Source: Saccharothrix sp. NRRL B-16348 (GTDB taxonomy: Bacteria > Actinomycetota > Actinomycetes > Mycobacteriales > Pseudonocardiaceae). From it: a stretch of 64,000 nt of DNA. The notes under the pieces are model-generated. The model did no database searches, was not told the origin of the DNA, and saw nothing but the letters and a program-made list of their open reading frames with translations. The stretch covers positions 1 to 64,000 of the forward strand of contig NZ_LGED01000204.1 of NCBI RefSeq assembly GCF_001280085.1, in the 5' to 3' direction. Below, one piece after another: positions 1 to 7,682 of the stretch. The translations under genes were made by a program, and so were the position numbers. Within the stretch, counting starts at the first letter, position 1. Each line of letters begins with the position of its first letter.

Positions 1-103
1 GGGAAGAGCGTCCGCCAAGCCTGCCCGGCTTCGACCAGCCTAAGGCACCCGAACCCATGTCAAATCGGGCCTCGGTGGGGAGGTTGCGGGTCCGATGTGA
101 GGC
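1..103 (-). repeat. Palindromic intergenic element, partial copy cut by window edge
   Basis: Bases 1-77 are an exact reverse complement of 49909-49985. The similarity resumes at 85-103 (matching 49883-49901) after a short divergent patch at 78-84. In the complete copy this stretch is one arm and flank of a long imperfect palindrome, so the missing arm of this copy should lie just before the window. It lies upstream of the DUF4232 lipoprotein gene. No coding potential is seen. Confidence 0.85.
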
Positions 104-244
104 GGCTGGGGGCGGTGAACTCGGTGGGCGGCGGGGTCCGTTGTGCGGCCGTTGGGTGAGGCTCACTAGGGGGTGCGCCGGGTCCGTTGTTTGGGTTGGT
201 AGGCGTCAATGATGCGCCCGATCCAGTGAATTCCTGGCCTATCC

Positions 245-267
245 ACCCAACCGACCGGCGGTTGGGT
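245..267. promoter_or_regulatory. Perfect small hairpin upstream of lipoprotein gene
   Basis: ACCCAACCG (245-253) and CGGTTGGGT (259-267) form a 9-bp perfect stem with a five-base loop, 44 bases before the DUF4232 lipoprotein start. It could be an operator or a leader hairpin; no U-run follows. Bases 104-244 hold nothing else recognisable except a repeated GGGTCCGTTGT word near 136 and 180. Confidence 0.3.
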
Positions 268-310
268 ACGTCCTCCTGATAAGGACCCGTTCCCTAGCCA
301 GGAGGTGGAC

Positions 311-904
311 ATGAGGCGACTCGTGGCGTTCGGCGCCCTCGCGGTCGCGCTTGCGGCGTGTGGGAGTCCCCAGCAGGCGGGTTTGCCGTCGAGCATCGTG
401 GTCGAGCCGACGGTGTCCTCGGAAGTCGCGCCGGTGCCCCCCTCGTCGGCGCCGTTGACGTCCGGTCAGGTCTCCGCGCCCGGTTCCGGGCGGTGTACGG
501 CGGCCGTGTTGGCGGGGGTGGTGGAGTCGACGGAGGCCGGTGCGGGGAATCGGTACGGGAAGCTCGTGGTGACGAACAACGGTTCGGTGCCGTGCACGGT
601 CAACGGGTACAGCGGGTTGCAGTTGCAGGACGCGGCGGGCAATCCGTTGCCGACCGACCTCCGGCGCACGCCCGACCCCGGTCCGTCGCCGGTGACGCTC
701 GCGCCCGGCACGGCGGCGGCGGCGAACTTGCACTGGACGGTGGTGCCCACCGGGGACGAGCCGGTGGACCGGCCGTGTCAGGTGGAGGCGGCGAAGGCGG
801 CGGCGATCCCGCCCGACGAGACCGAGCCGATGAGCCTGCGGTGGGGGCTCGGTCCGGTGTGCGCCGGGGGGAAGATCGAGATCAGCGCGTTCTACGCTGC
901 CTAG
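311..904 (+). CDS. DUF4232 lipoprotein
   Basis: Predicted 197-residue exported lipoprotein. The first 16 residues form a basic-plus-hydrophobic signal peptide ending in the lipobox L-A-A-C, with Cys17 the likely lipidated residue. A Pro/Ser/Val-rich linker (about 18-60) leads to a DUF4232-type beta domain with paired cysteines. ATG at 311 was chosen because GGAGG ends five bases before it; an in-frame GTG at 305 overlaps that ribosome site. The next gene begins at the base after this stop. Members of this family are of unknown function and usually sit on the outer face of the actinobacterial membrane. A second DUF4232 protein lies at 41949-42455. Confidence 0.85.
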   Translation: MRRLVAFGALAVALAACGSPQQAGLPSSIVVEPTVSSEVAPVPPSSAPLTSGQVSAPGSGRCTAAVLAGVVESTEAGAGNRYGKLVVTNNGSVPCTVNGYSGLQLQDAAGNPLPTDLRRTPDPGPSPVTLAPGTAAAANLHWTVVPTGDEPVDRPCQVEAAKAAAIPPDETEPMSLRWGLGPVCAGGKIEISAFYAA

Positions 905-1684
905 GTGATCGAGTCCAACGTACCCGGCCACGCCGGCGAGCTCGCGGTCCGCACCTGGCCCAACCTGGACGCCGACTGGCTCGCCGTCGTCGTGCACGGC
1001 TACGGCGAGCACAGCGGCAGATACGCGCACGTCGCCGAAGCGCTGGTGGGAGCGGGCGCGTTGGTGGTGGCGGCCGACCACGTCGGGCACGGCCGGTCCG
1101 AGGGTGAGCGGGCGCTGATCGTCGATTACGACGGCGTGGTGGCGGACCTGGGTGCCACGGTGAGCTCGGCGGCGTCCGACCTGCCCACGGTGCTCGTCGG
1201 GCACGGCGAGGGTGGGCTGGTCGCGGCGCGGTACGCCCAGTCGAACCCGTTGGCGGCGCTGGTGCTGTCGGCGCCGGTGCTCGGCACGTGGGAAGGGCTG
1301 GACCGGCTCGGGTCCGACGACCCCGGCGCGCCGCTCGACCCGGAGCTGCTGTCGCGTGACCCGGAGGTCGGCAAGAGGTACGCGTCGGACCCGTTGGTGT
1401 GGCACGGGCCGTACAAGAGGGAGTCCTTGGAGGCGTTGGAGCGCGCGCTGGACGAGGTGAACTACGGGCCGGCGTTGGAGCACCTGCCGACGTTGTGGCT
1501 GCACGGCGACGCCGACGAACTGGTGCCGTTGGCCGACACGCGCACCGGCACCGACCGGCTGCGCGGCCTGCTGTTCGAGGAGCGTGTCTACCCCGGCGCG
1601 CGGCACGAGGTGTTCAACGAGACCAACTCGGACGAGGTGCTGGCGGACGTGGTGGCGTTCGTGCGCCGGGTGCTCAAGCTGTGA
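905..1684 (+). CDS. Alpha/beta-hydrolase (monoacylglycerol-lipase-like) lacking the nucleophile
   Basis: 259 residues with the whole fold of a serine hydrolase of the monoacylglycerol lipase/lysophospholipase group, including HGYGEHSGRY near residue 35 (oxyanion strand). The acid Asp204 (HGDAD) and base His234 (GARHEV) are present. The nucleophile elbow, normally GHSxGG in this family, reads GHGEGG at residues 99-104, so the catalytic serine position 101 is glycine. It is therefore likely a non-catalytic or altered member. The GTG start directly follows the lipoprotein stop codon, so the two genes are probably co-transcribed. A signal peptide is absent, which suggests a cytoplasmic protein. 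Confidence 0.85.
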   Translation: MIESNVPGHAGELAVRTWPNLDADWLAVVVHGYGEHSGRYAHVAEALVGAGALVVAADHVGHGRSEGERALIVDYDGVVADLGATVSSAASDLPTVLVGHGEGGLVAARYAQSNPLAALVLSAPVLGTWEGLDRLGSDDPGAPLDPELLSRDPEVGKRYASDPLVWHGPYKRESLEALERALDEVNYGPALEHLPTLWLHGDADELVPLADTRTGTDRLRGLLFEERVYPGARHEVFNETNSDEVLADVVAFVRRVLKL

Positions 1685-1895
1685 TCAGGTTGGCCGCCGC
1701 GGTTGGTCGGGCGGCGGCACGAGGGTCCGGGTGAGGTCGGGACTTGGTGGTGTTGTGGACGGCCGGGGCCATCGCGGCACGGCGCGCGGGCTCGTCGGTG
1801 ACGGTCGGTTCGATCGGCAGGGCCTGCGGCCCGTTGTCGACCGGCCGTTCCTCCAACGCTGTCAGCCGTGCCGCGCGCCGTGCGGCGATGACCAC
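1674..1895 (-). CDS. Possible small hypothetical protein
   Basis: A 73-codon frame starting GTG at 1895 with GGAAGG nine bases upstream. Third codon positions are mostly G or C, as in true genes here, and the product is Ala/Arg/Pro-rich with no recognised domain. It overlaps the 3-prime end of the hydrolase gene by 11 bases and lies just beyond the terminator of the gene at 1992-2363. A spurious frame is a real alternative. If it is not a gene, 1685-1927 is a non-coding spacer with no other signal. Confidence 0.3.
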   Translation of the reverse strand: MVIAARRAARLTALEERPVDNGPQALPIEPTVTDEPARRAAMAPAVHNTTKSRPHPDPRAAARPTAAANLITA

Positions 1896-1927
1896 GGCGG
1901 CGCCTTCCAGGTCGAGCGAGCCGAAAC

Positions 1928-1960
1928 GGGTGGGGCGGCCGACGCGAGGCCGCCCCACCC
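1928..1960 (-). terminator. Rho-independent-like terminator of 1992-2363
   Basis: A perfect 13-bp G+C-rich stem (1928-1940 with 1948-1960) with a seven-base loop lies about 30 bases past the stop codon of the minus-strand secreted-protein gene. A U-tract is absent, as is usual for actinobacterial terminators. Confidence 0.75.
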
Positions 1961-1991
1961 CGTCACGGATCATTCCCGGGGCGTTGGCCGC

Positions 1992-2363
1992 TCAGTCGTC
2001 GTAGTCTTCGTCGGCCTCGGCGTAATGGTTGTCGTCGGCGTGCGCCGATGTCGAACCCGTCCACGCGCCTTCAGGGCTGGACCACGCGTACCCGTCGTGG
2101 TAGCCGGCGTTGCCCTGCCAAGTCCACGCCAGAACGTAGAAGGAGCCCGCGCCGTACGGGCCGGCGACCTCGTAGGACTCGTAGAAGTACGAGCCGCCTT
2201 CGCCGTCGGCGCCCGACGCCAGGTCGTGGACGGTCGCGCCGTTCGCCGTGGCGGACGCGTTGTTCTGGTCGAACTCCACGTCGGCGGACGCGATGCCCGC
2301 GGCGCCGATGATGAGCGGGAGGGAAAGGGCGCCCGCGGCGACCAGTCGGATGATGCTGCGCAT
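1992..2363 (-). CDS. Small secreted protein of unknown function
   Basis: 123 residues. The N-terminus is a clear Sec signal peptide (basic MRSIIR, hydrophobic core, cleavage probably after AGIASA near residue 27). The mature part has no cysteines, is rich in Gly, Tyr, Ser and Asp, and ends in a very acidic tail (DEDYDD). The family is not recognised. The ATG has a strong ribosome site (AAGGAGG) upstream. The gene stands alone, divergent from the unknown gene at 2558, and is followed by a perfect stem-loop terminator. The composition suggests a small secreted beta-rich protein; no enzymatic motif is visible. Confidence 0.75.
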   Translation of the reverse strand: MRSIIRLVAAGALSLPLIIGAAGIASADVEFDQNNASATANGATVHDLASGADGEGGSYFYESYEVAGPYGAGSFYVLAWTWQGNAGYHDGYAWSSPEGAWTGSTSAHADDNHYAEADEDYDD

Positions 2364-2557
2364 GGTGGAACCTCCTTGGCATAGATGGCCATGCGCTCAC
2401 ATCGTTACCTCGCGCGGCACGCCGCCGGACGTCGCAGACCGCATCGTGTGAACGGGGGTTGAACCGGCGAAAACGGGCTGATCAGCGGACATCACGAGGG
2501 GTGGGCGCAAGTCCCTGCTTATGGGTGACATCAGTGGCACCCTCACGCGCCCCACGT

Positions 2558-3403
2558 GTGTCATGGACAATTCGGGTCGAGATGGTGGGAGAAGACCTGG
2601 AGCTGCTGATCACCGCGGTGGTGGCGGCCGATGACGAGCAGCAGGCGCGGGCCGCCTGCGCCGCACTGCTGCGCCAAGTCGGCGGGCGGGTCGTGCGCGC
2701 CTTCGACTGCTCCGACGAGGAACCGGGCTGCTGGTCGGTGACGATCAGCCGGGTCAGCGGCGAGCGCGCGACGCAGAACGTGGCCGGCGCGCTGGCCCGT
2801 GCGGTCCGCACGTTCGTCCGGCAGCTCGGCGACGAGTTCCCCACGCCGAGGGTGGCGTGCGAGCCGCCGACGGCGTGGACGGTGCTGGAGGACCCGGCGC
2901 TGCTGGACGGTCTGGTGCCGGGCGCGGAGCGGTTGCTGGTCGAGGCGTGGGCCGGTGGTGATCCGCAGCAGCACGAGCCCCAGGCCGACGAACGGCAACC
3001 GGTCGAAGCACGTGCGCCCGAACGGGCGAACGTGGCCGGGTCGGAGACGGGATCGCGGCTGTCGTTGCGCGTGGACGTGGCCACCGACCGGTCCGCGGGC
3101 GCCGAATGGCAGGCACGGGCGGTAGCGAGCCGGGTCGCGCGCAGTGGCAAGATCACCCGAGTGGCTCCACATGGGCACCTACTGAGCGTGCACATCGACC
3201 TCGGTTCGAGCGTTAATTCGCCCACGGTGGCGCTACACGACGCCGTGGCGTCGCTGGGCCGTTCGGGGTGGTCCGACGTCGAGTGGTCCGACGGGTCGGG
3301 GTCGATCCGCTGGTCAGCCACACCGGTGCCGCAGGCGGGGATCGCCGCGTTGGAACTCACCGCGACACCGGGATCGGCATTCGTGTGGACGGTGCCCGAC
3401 TGA
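2558..3403 (+). CDS. Conserved-looking hypothetical protein, two-domain
   Basis: About 281 residues from GTG 2558; the frame stays open upstream, but the residues from VSWTIRVEM onward read as a domain start, and ATG 2582 is an alternative. Two parts of similar character are visible. The first (about 1-110) opens with strands and a long helix with Ala/Arg repeats. A Gln/Glu-rich linker follows at about 135-160. The second part carries RLSLRVDVATD followed by a similar strand-helix arrangement. This looks like an internal duplication of an alpha/beta fold. No catalytic motif, membrane segment or signal peptide is seen. It precedes the ATPase operon at 3544 by 140 bases on the same strand and could be functionally linked. 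Confidence 0.65.
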   Translation: MSWTIRVEMVGEDLELLITAVVAADDEQQARAACAALLRQVGGRVVRAFDCSDEEPGCWSVTISRVSGERATQNVAGALARAVRTFVRQLGDEFPTPRVACEPPTAWTVLEDPALLDGLVPGAERLLVEAWAGGDPQQHEPQADERQPVEARAPERANVAGSETGSRLSLRVDVATDRSAGAEWQARAVASRVARSGKITRVAPHGHLLSVHIDLGSSVNSPTVALHDAVASLGRSGWSDVEWSDGSGSIRWSATPVPQAGIAALELTATPGSAFVWTVPD

Positions 3404-3459
3404 GATCCACATCGCTGACCCGATCGAGTGGATTTCCACTGCCACCCGGTCAGCCGATC

Positions 3460-3487
3460 TTGCTTGTGAATCGTGAAACCTTAGGTA
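3460..3487 (+). promoter_or_regulatory. Putative promoter of the FtsK-like ATPase operon
   Basis: TTGCTT (3460-3465), a 16-base spacer and TAGGTA (3482-3487) lie in an unusually A+T-rich patch (3455-3520) about 57 bases before the first operon gene. A second possible -10 (TATAGG, about 3500) is nearby. An AGGAGGGG ribosome site follows at 3523. Confidence 0.4.
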
Positions 3488-3543
3488 CTACTTTCAACTA
3501 TAGGAACTCAATCAGTTTCGCCAGGAGGGGTCGGGGATCCGGC

Positions 3544-3804
3544 ATGGCCAGCATCGAAGAGGTCCGTAACGCGATCGCACAGGCCGTCGAGAAGGCGGGC
3601 CAGAGCGTGAACGCCCTGCAACAGGCCGCCGACCTGGCCGAGGACGCGCAGGCACTGCTCAGCACGGCCACGCAGGGCAGCGTCCAGGCCGACGTCGAGC
3701 AGGCGAACGCGCGGTTCGCCGAGGTGGTCAGCGGCGTCACCGACTTGCAGAAGCACCTCGGCGCCGGGATCTCCCAGGCCGAGAGCATCAATTCCAGGTT
3801 GTGA
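3544..3804 (+). CDS. Small all-helical protein, first gene of ATPase operon
   Basis: 86 residues and predicted almost entirely helical: Ala/Glu/Gln-rich heptad-like pattern (EVRNAIAQAVEKAG, QQAADLAEDAQALL, VEQANARFAEVVSGV, LQKHLGAGISQAESI). It has no WxG motif and no YxxxD tail, so it is not a standard WXG100 protein despite its similar size and helix content. It has no signal peptide. It is followed after a single base by a second small helical protein and then by an FtsK-like ATPase, so it is probably a partner or substrate of that ATPase. The family is not recognised. Confidence 0.75.
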   Translation: MASIEEVRNAIAQAVEKAGQSVNALQQAADLAEDAQALLSTATQGSVQADVEQANARFAEVVSGVTDLQKHLGAGISQAESINSRL

Positions 3805-3805
3805 C

Positions 3806-4057
3806 GTGACCTCGGTAGGCGAGATCAGGCTCGCGCTCGAGCAGAGCTGCGAGTTCCTCCGGGACGCCTACCGCAGCGTCCGGGAAGCACAGAACGCGTT
3901 GGACGAAGCGGTCGACATCCTGCTCGACGCGAGCGCCGACCACCACGAGTCCCTGGTGCCCGCCGGGTTCGTGGCGGCCGGCGAGAAGTTCGCCGACCAG
4001 TTGGAGCTGATCGTGGGCAGCCTGGAACTGGTCCAACGCCTAGCCGTGGAGCTGTGA
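3806..4057 (+). CDS. Small all-helical protein, second gene of ATPase operon
   Basis: 83 residues, GTG start one base after the previous stop. Two long amphipathic helices are expected (roughly 3-38 and 50-80) separated by DHHESLVPAG, a helical hairpin like WXG100 proteins but without the WxG turn. It is acidic overall. The next gene, the ATPase, begins one base after its stop codon, so translation is probably coupled. By position it is the likely structural partner of the 86-residue protein upstream. No database family is recognised. Confidence 0.75.
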   Translation: MTSVGEIRLALEQSCEFLRDAYRSVREAQNALDEAVDILLDASADHHESLVPAGFVAAGEKFADQLELIVGSLELVQRLAVEL

Positions 4058-4058
4058 C

Positions 4059-6827
4059 GTGAGCAGGCGTGACGAGCGCCGCAAGAGGATCGAGGGCTCC
4101 TTCGAGGAGTTCCGCAAGGCGGTCGCCGCCGCGCTGGGCAACGCCTCGCGCGAGCACCGCGTCCTCGCCGACGAACGCGCCCGCGACATGTTCGAGGTGA
4201 TCCTGCGCGGCGACGGCGTCGACCGGGCGCTGGCCGACCCGCTGCTCGCCGACGCGCTGGCCAACCCGCTGTTCGAGCAGCAGCTGGCGAGGGCGTTGAT
4301 CGACCGGGTCGAGGCGTTCCGCGAGTGGTCCGAACGCGGGCCAGACCAGTTGACCGCGCTGGTCGACGCGGCGGCCGGTGGCCCGGCGTCGTGGCCGCCG
4401 GAGGCGTGGCTCGGCACACCGGGCACGGCCGACGGCGGCGACGGCGTGCCCGAGCTGTGGCGCATCGGCACGGGCGTGGTGCGCGGCGCGCCCGAGCCGC
4501 AGCGGTTCCCGGTGGCGGTGCCGCTGCTGGACCACTCGCACCTGCACGTCTCGTCCACGCACGAGAGCCGGGCCGCGGCCGAGTCGCTGGTGGAGACCCT
4601 GTTGTTGCGGGTGCTGAGCCACTTCCAGCCGGGCCTGGTGCACGTGCACGTGTGGGACGTCGGCCAGCTCACCGGAGCGCTGCCCGGCCTGTACCCGCTG
4701 ACCAGGGCGGGCCTGCTCACCGTGCACGACCCGGCGCGGCTGCACGAGCTGCTCGACGAGCTGTCCGACCACATCCGCCGCGTGCACACCGGCGTGCTGA
4801 CCGAGGGCCACCAGTCGGTCCGGGCGGTGGGCGGGCGGCGCACCGAGCCGTGGCGGGTGGCGGTGCTGTTCGGCAACCGGCAGCCGTTGCGGGAAGAGCA
4901 CCAGCAGCAGCTGCAACGGGTGGCGCGCAACGGTTTGGCGGCCGGGATCCAGCTGTTCATCGTCGACATCCCGGTCACCGTCAACTCGCCGATCGAGACC
5001 GTCACGATCGCCGCCGACCAGTCCGCGACGTGCACGATGACCGGCAAGCACGTGGCCGTCGCGCTCGACCCGCCGCTGCCCCGCGCCCAGGTGCCCCGCG
5101 CCTGCGCGGCGATCGCGGACCAGCGGGAGGAGCGCCGCAACCGGCTCAGCACGTTCGCCGACCTGCTGCCGGAGCACTTCTGGCGGGAGGACTCGTCGGC
5201 GGGCGTGCTGGCGCCGGTCGGGTTCCTGGAGGGCGAGCCGGTGCACGTGGGGCTGGGCGACACGTCGCCGCACGCGCTGATCGGCGGTCCGAGCGGCTCG
5301 GGAAAGACGAACTTCCTCTACGCCATGCTCGGCAGCCTGGCCGCCCGGTACGCGCCGGACGAGCTGGAGCTGTACCTGCTGGACTTCAAGGAGGGCGTGT
5401 CGTTCGCGCAGTTCGCGCCGGGCCGTAAGGACCCGACGTGGCTGCCGCACGCGCGGCTGGTCGGGGTGAACGTCAACACCGACCGCGAGTTCGGCGTGGC
5501 GCTGCTGGCGTTCCTGGCCGACGAGATGCGCAGGCGGGCGGACGCGGCGAAGCAGCACGAGGTCACCAAGCTGGAGCAGCTGCGCGAGGAGGACCCGCGC
5601 GGCCACTGGCCGCGGATCGTGGCGGTGATCGACGAGTTCCAGTACCTGTTCGGCGAACGCGACCAGGTCACCGCGCAGGCGACGCAGCTGCTGGAGGACG
5701 TGGCCCGGCGCGGCCGGTCGCAGGGCATCCACCTGGTGCTGTCCAGCCAGGACGTGTCCGGCATCGAGGGCTTCTGGGGCAAGTCGGCGATCTTCGAGCA
5801 GTTCACCGTGCGCATCGCGCTGCCCAAGGCGCGGCGGGTGCTGGCCGAGCCGCAGAACGACGCCGCGGTGGAGCTGCCCCGCTGGCACGCGGTGGTCAAC
5901 CACGAGTCGGGCGTGCGGCCGGGCAACGAGGTCGCGCGCATCCCGGACGCCACCGCCAAGGGCACGTTCGACGCGTTACAGGCCGAGCTGCACCGGCTGC
6001 GCCCGGCGGACCTGGCCGAGCCGATCCTGTTCGACGGCAGCAAGGTGCCCGCGCTGCAGGCGCTGCCGGACTTCCGGGCGTTGCGACCGGTCGACGGCGG
6101 CAGCCCCACCGTGCTGCTCGGCCAGGTGATCGACGTGGCGGGCAGCGCCGCGAAGGTGCGGTTCGCCCGCACGCCGGGACGCAACATCGCGGTGCTCGGC
6201 TCGCTGGCCGGCGACGCGGCGGGCGTGCTGGGCGGCGCGGCGCTGTCGCTGGCCCGCCAGCACCTGCCGGGTGACGCCCAGTTCACCCTCGCGTGCCTGG
6301 CCGAGGACGCCTGGCCGCACGCGCAGCGCCTGGCGAAGCAGCTGGGCGACGCGGGCCACCCGGTGGAGCTGCTCGGCCTGGACGGCGTCCGGTCGCTGGT
6401 GGACGACACGGCGTCCCGGATCACCGCGAGCATGACCGGCGAGACGGGCGCGCCGCTGCCGCCGCACTATCTGGTGGTTTACGCGGTGGACGCGGCGCAC
6501 ACCCTCTTGGAGGCGAAGAACCCGACGACCCGGGCCTCCGGGGTGGACAGCCTGCGGACCGTGCTCAAGCACGGGCCGGAGAACCGGACCCACGTGCTGG
6601 GCTGGTGGCGCGGCGCGCAGCGGCTGAAGAACAGCCTGTCGCCGGGCGTCTACGACGACATCGGCGCGTGGATCGCGTTCGACATCCAGGGCAAGGAACT
6701 GCTGTCGTTCGGACCGGAGCAGGTCATGGCGTGGTCACCGCGACCGCGGCGCGGCCTGTTCTTCGACCGGTTCGAGCACTCGCGGCCGCAGGTCGTCATC
6801 CCGTTCGACACCGGGGAGGAACCATGA
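4059..6827 (+). CDS. FtsK/SpoIIIE-EccC-like ATPase, one active and two degenerate RecA-like regions
   Basis: 922 residues. The central region is a canonical FtsK/HerA-type motor: Walker A GGPSGSGKTN at about 409-418, Walker B AVIDEF near 519-525, and a sensor stretch LVLSSQDVSG near 565. The N-terminal part (about 145-310) reads like a RecA fold with degenerate motifs (HVSSTHESRAAAESLVETLL, RVAVLFGNRQ, QLFIVD). The C-terminal part (about 680-922) has NIAVLGSLAGDAAGVLGG where a Walker A would be and YLVVYAVDAAH at a Walker B position, again without key residues. Three tandem folds with one working site recall EccC of type VII secretion, but no membrane segment is obvious at the N-terminus. It probably moves protein or DNA with its small helical partners. 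Confidence 0.85.
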   Translation: MSRRDERRKRIEGSFEEFRKAVAAALGNASREHRVLADERARDMFEVILRGDGVDRALADPLLADALANPLFEQQLARALIDRVEAFREWSERGPDQLTALVDAAAGGPASWPPEAWLGTPGTADGGDGVPELWRIGTGVVRGAPEPQRFPVAVPLLDHSHLHVSSTHESRAAAESLVETLLLRVLSHFQPGLVHVHVWDVGQLTGALPGLYPLTRAGLLTVHDPARLHELLDELSDHIRRVHTGVLTEGHQSVRAVGGRRTEPWRVAVLFGNRQPLREEHQQQLQRVARNGLAAGIQLFIVDIPVTVNSPIETVTIAADQSATCTMTGKHVAVALDPPLPRAQVPRACAAIADQREERRNRLSTFADLLPEHFWREDSSAGVLAPVGFLEGEPVHVGLGDTSPHALIGGPSGSGKTNFLYAMLGSLAARYAPDELELYLLDFKEGVSFAQFAPGRKDPTWLPHARLVGVNVNTDREFGVALLAFLADEMRRRADAAKQHEVTKLEQLREEDPRGHWPRIVAVIDEFQYLFGERDQVTAQATQLLEDVARRGRSQGIHLVLSSQDVSGIEGFWGKSAIFEQFTVRIALPKARRVLAEPQNDAAVELPRWHAVVNHESGVRPGNEVARIPDATAKGTFDALQAELHRLRPADLAEPILFDGSKVPALQALPDFRALRPVDGGSPTVLLGQVIDVAGSAAKVRFARTPGRNIAVLGSLAGDAAGVLGGAALSLARQHLPGDAQFTLACLAEDAWPHAQRLAKQLGDAGHPVELLGLDGVRSLVDDTASRITASMTGETGAPLPPHYLVVYAVDAAHTLLEAKNPTTRASGVDSLRTVLKHGPENRTHVLGWWRGAQRLKNSLSPGVYDDIGAWIAFDIQGKELLSFGPEQVMAWSPRPRRGLFFDRFEHSRPQVVIPFDTGEEP

Positions 6828-7243
6828 TCAGCCACGCCTCAGTCGTACCCGCGCAGCGCACGAACGGGCACGGCGTGCCGGAGGTCGAGGCGGTCTCGGC
6901 GATCGAGCGGTACCGGGAGGTCGTCGCGCTGGCCGGCGAGTCGGCCGAACGGCTGCGCACCGCCGACCGGGCCAGGGTGCGGCAGCTGCTGGAGCGGCTG
7001 GCCGAGACGCAGGACCGGATGGCCGAGGTCATCGACCAGGAGAAGCTGGTCAAGCAGGTCGTCAAGGAGCACTGGGACGCCGTGGTCGGGCTGCTGTGGG
7101 ACGAGCGGTGGTTCACCATGACCACGGTGCCCGCGCCGGACGAGTCGGTGCCGCCACGCGACCAGCGCGAGTACAACACCGCCCTGGACCTGGCGTTCCG
7201 GGCGCTGGAGGAGTCGCTGCAGAAACGCGCCCTGTTCCGCTAG
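6824..7243 (+). CDS. Helical accessory protein, last gene of ATPase operon
   Basis: 139 residues from an ATG that overlaps the ATPase stop codon (ATGA), with GGGGAGGA upstream. Residues about 20-85 form a long charged helix likely to be coiled coil (SAIERYREVVALAGESAERL, RVRQLLERLAETQDRMAEV). An aromatic segment WDERWF and a second helical region (DLAFRALEESLQ) follow. It has no signal peptide or membrane span. Tight coupling to the ATPase implies a stoichiometric partner. Its 3-prime end overlaps the convergent acetyltransferase gene by four bases. The family is not recognised. Confidence 0.75.
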   Translation: MISHASVVPAQRTNGHGVPEVEAVSAIERYREVVALAGESAERLRTADRARVRQLLERLAETQDRMAEVIDQEKLVKQVVKEHWDAVVGLLWDERWFTMTTVPAPDESVPPRDQREYNTALDLAFRALEESLQKRALFR

Positions 7244-7647
7244 AAACCCCAGGAGACGGCGACGGTGTCGAAGTCCAGCTCGGCGCCGGCGCGGCGGTAG
7301 GTGGCCAGGGCGGCGGCGTTGTCCTTCTCCGTCCCGGTCCACACCCCGGTGCACTCGCGTTCCACGGCCAGCCGGATCAACCGCTCGATCAACGCGGACG
7401 CGATCCCGCGCCGCTGGTACGCGTCGTCCACGCCCAGCTCGTACAGGAACATCTCCACGCCCTTGTCGGGGTGGATGGTCTCGACACCGGACACGAACCC
7501 GGCCGGCTCGCCGTCGACGTACGCGACCAGCAGGTGGTGCCGGTCGTCGGCCAGGAACGCGCGGGTCGCGTCCTTGCGCGGCACGTCGTCGAACAGGTGC
7601 CCCGCGGCCATCACCGCGTCGAACGACGTGATCCGCCGGATGTCCAT
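7240..7647 (-). CDS. GNAT acetyltransferase resembling AAC(3)-I type
   Basis: 135 residues, a complete GNAT domain: beta strands HLLVAYVDGEPAGFV, motif A ELGVDDAYQRRGIASAL with the acetyl-CoA loop QRRGIA at 78-83, and motif B DNAAALATYRRAGAE. The pattern ELxVxxxYQRRGIA together with the length recalls aminoglycoside 3-N-acetyltransferase I relatives, but many such proteins have other substrates, so resistance is not claimed. A TACCCT box seven bases before the ATG suggests a leaderless transcript. It is convergent with the ATPase operon and divergent from another acetyltransferase. Confidence 0.8.
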   Translation of the reverse strand: MDIRRITSFDAVMAAGHLFDDVPRKDATRAFLADDRHHLLVAYVDGEPAGFVSGVETIHPDKGVEMFLYELGVDDAYQRRGIASALIERLIRLAVERECTGVWTGTEKDNAAALATYRRAGAELDFDTVAVSWGF

Positions 7648-7654
7648 GCGGGCG

Positions 7655-7660
7655 AGGGTA
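7655..7660 (-). promoter_or_regulatory. -10 box for leaderless GNAT transcript
   Basis: TACCCT on the minus strand ends seven bases before the ATG at 7647, the spacing expected if transcription starts at the initiation codon. No ribosome site is seen. The 35-base gap to the divergent gene at 7683 must also hold that gene's promoter. Confidence 0.4.
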
Positions 7661-7682
7661 GCCCGCGGGTGATGATGTGGTC

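Noticed and set aside
3544..4057. WXG100 proteins
   Set aside because: Size and helix content fit, but neither the WxG turn nor the YxxxD/E tail is present in either small protein.
7240..7647. Claim of aminoglycoside resistance
   Set aside because: Similarity to AAC(3)-I-like proteins is a pattern only; GNAT substrates cannot be read from this sequence.
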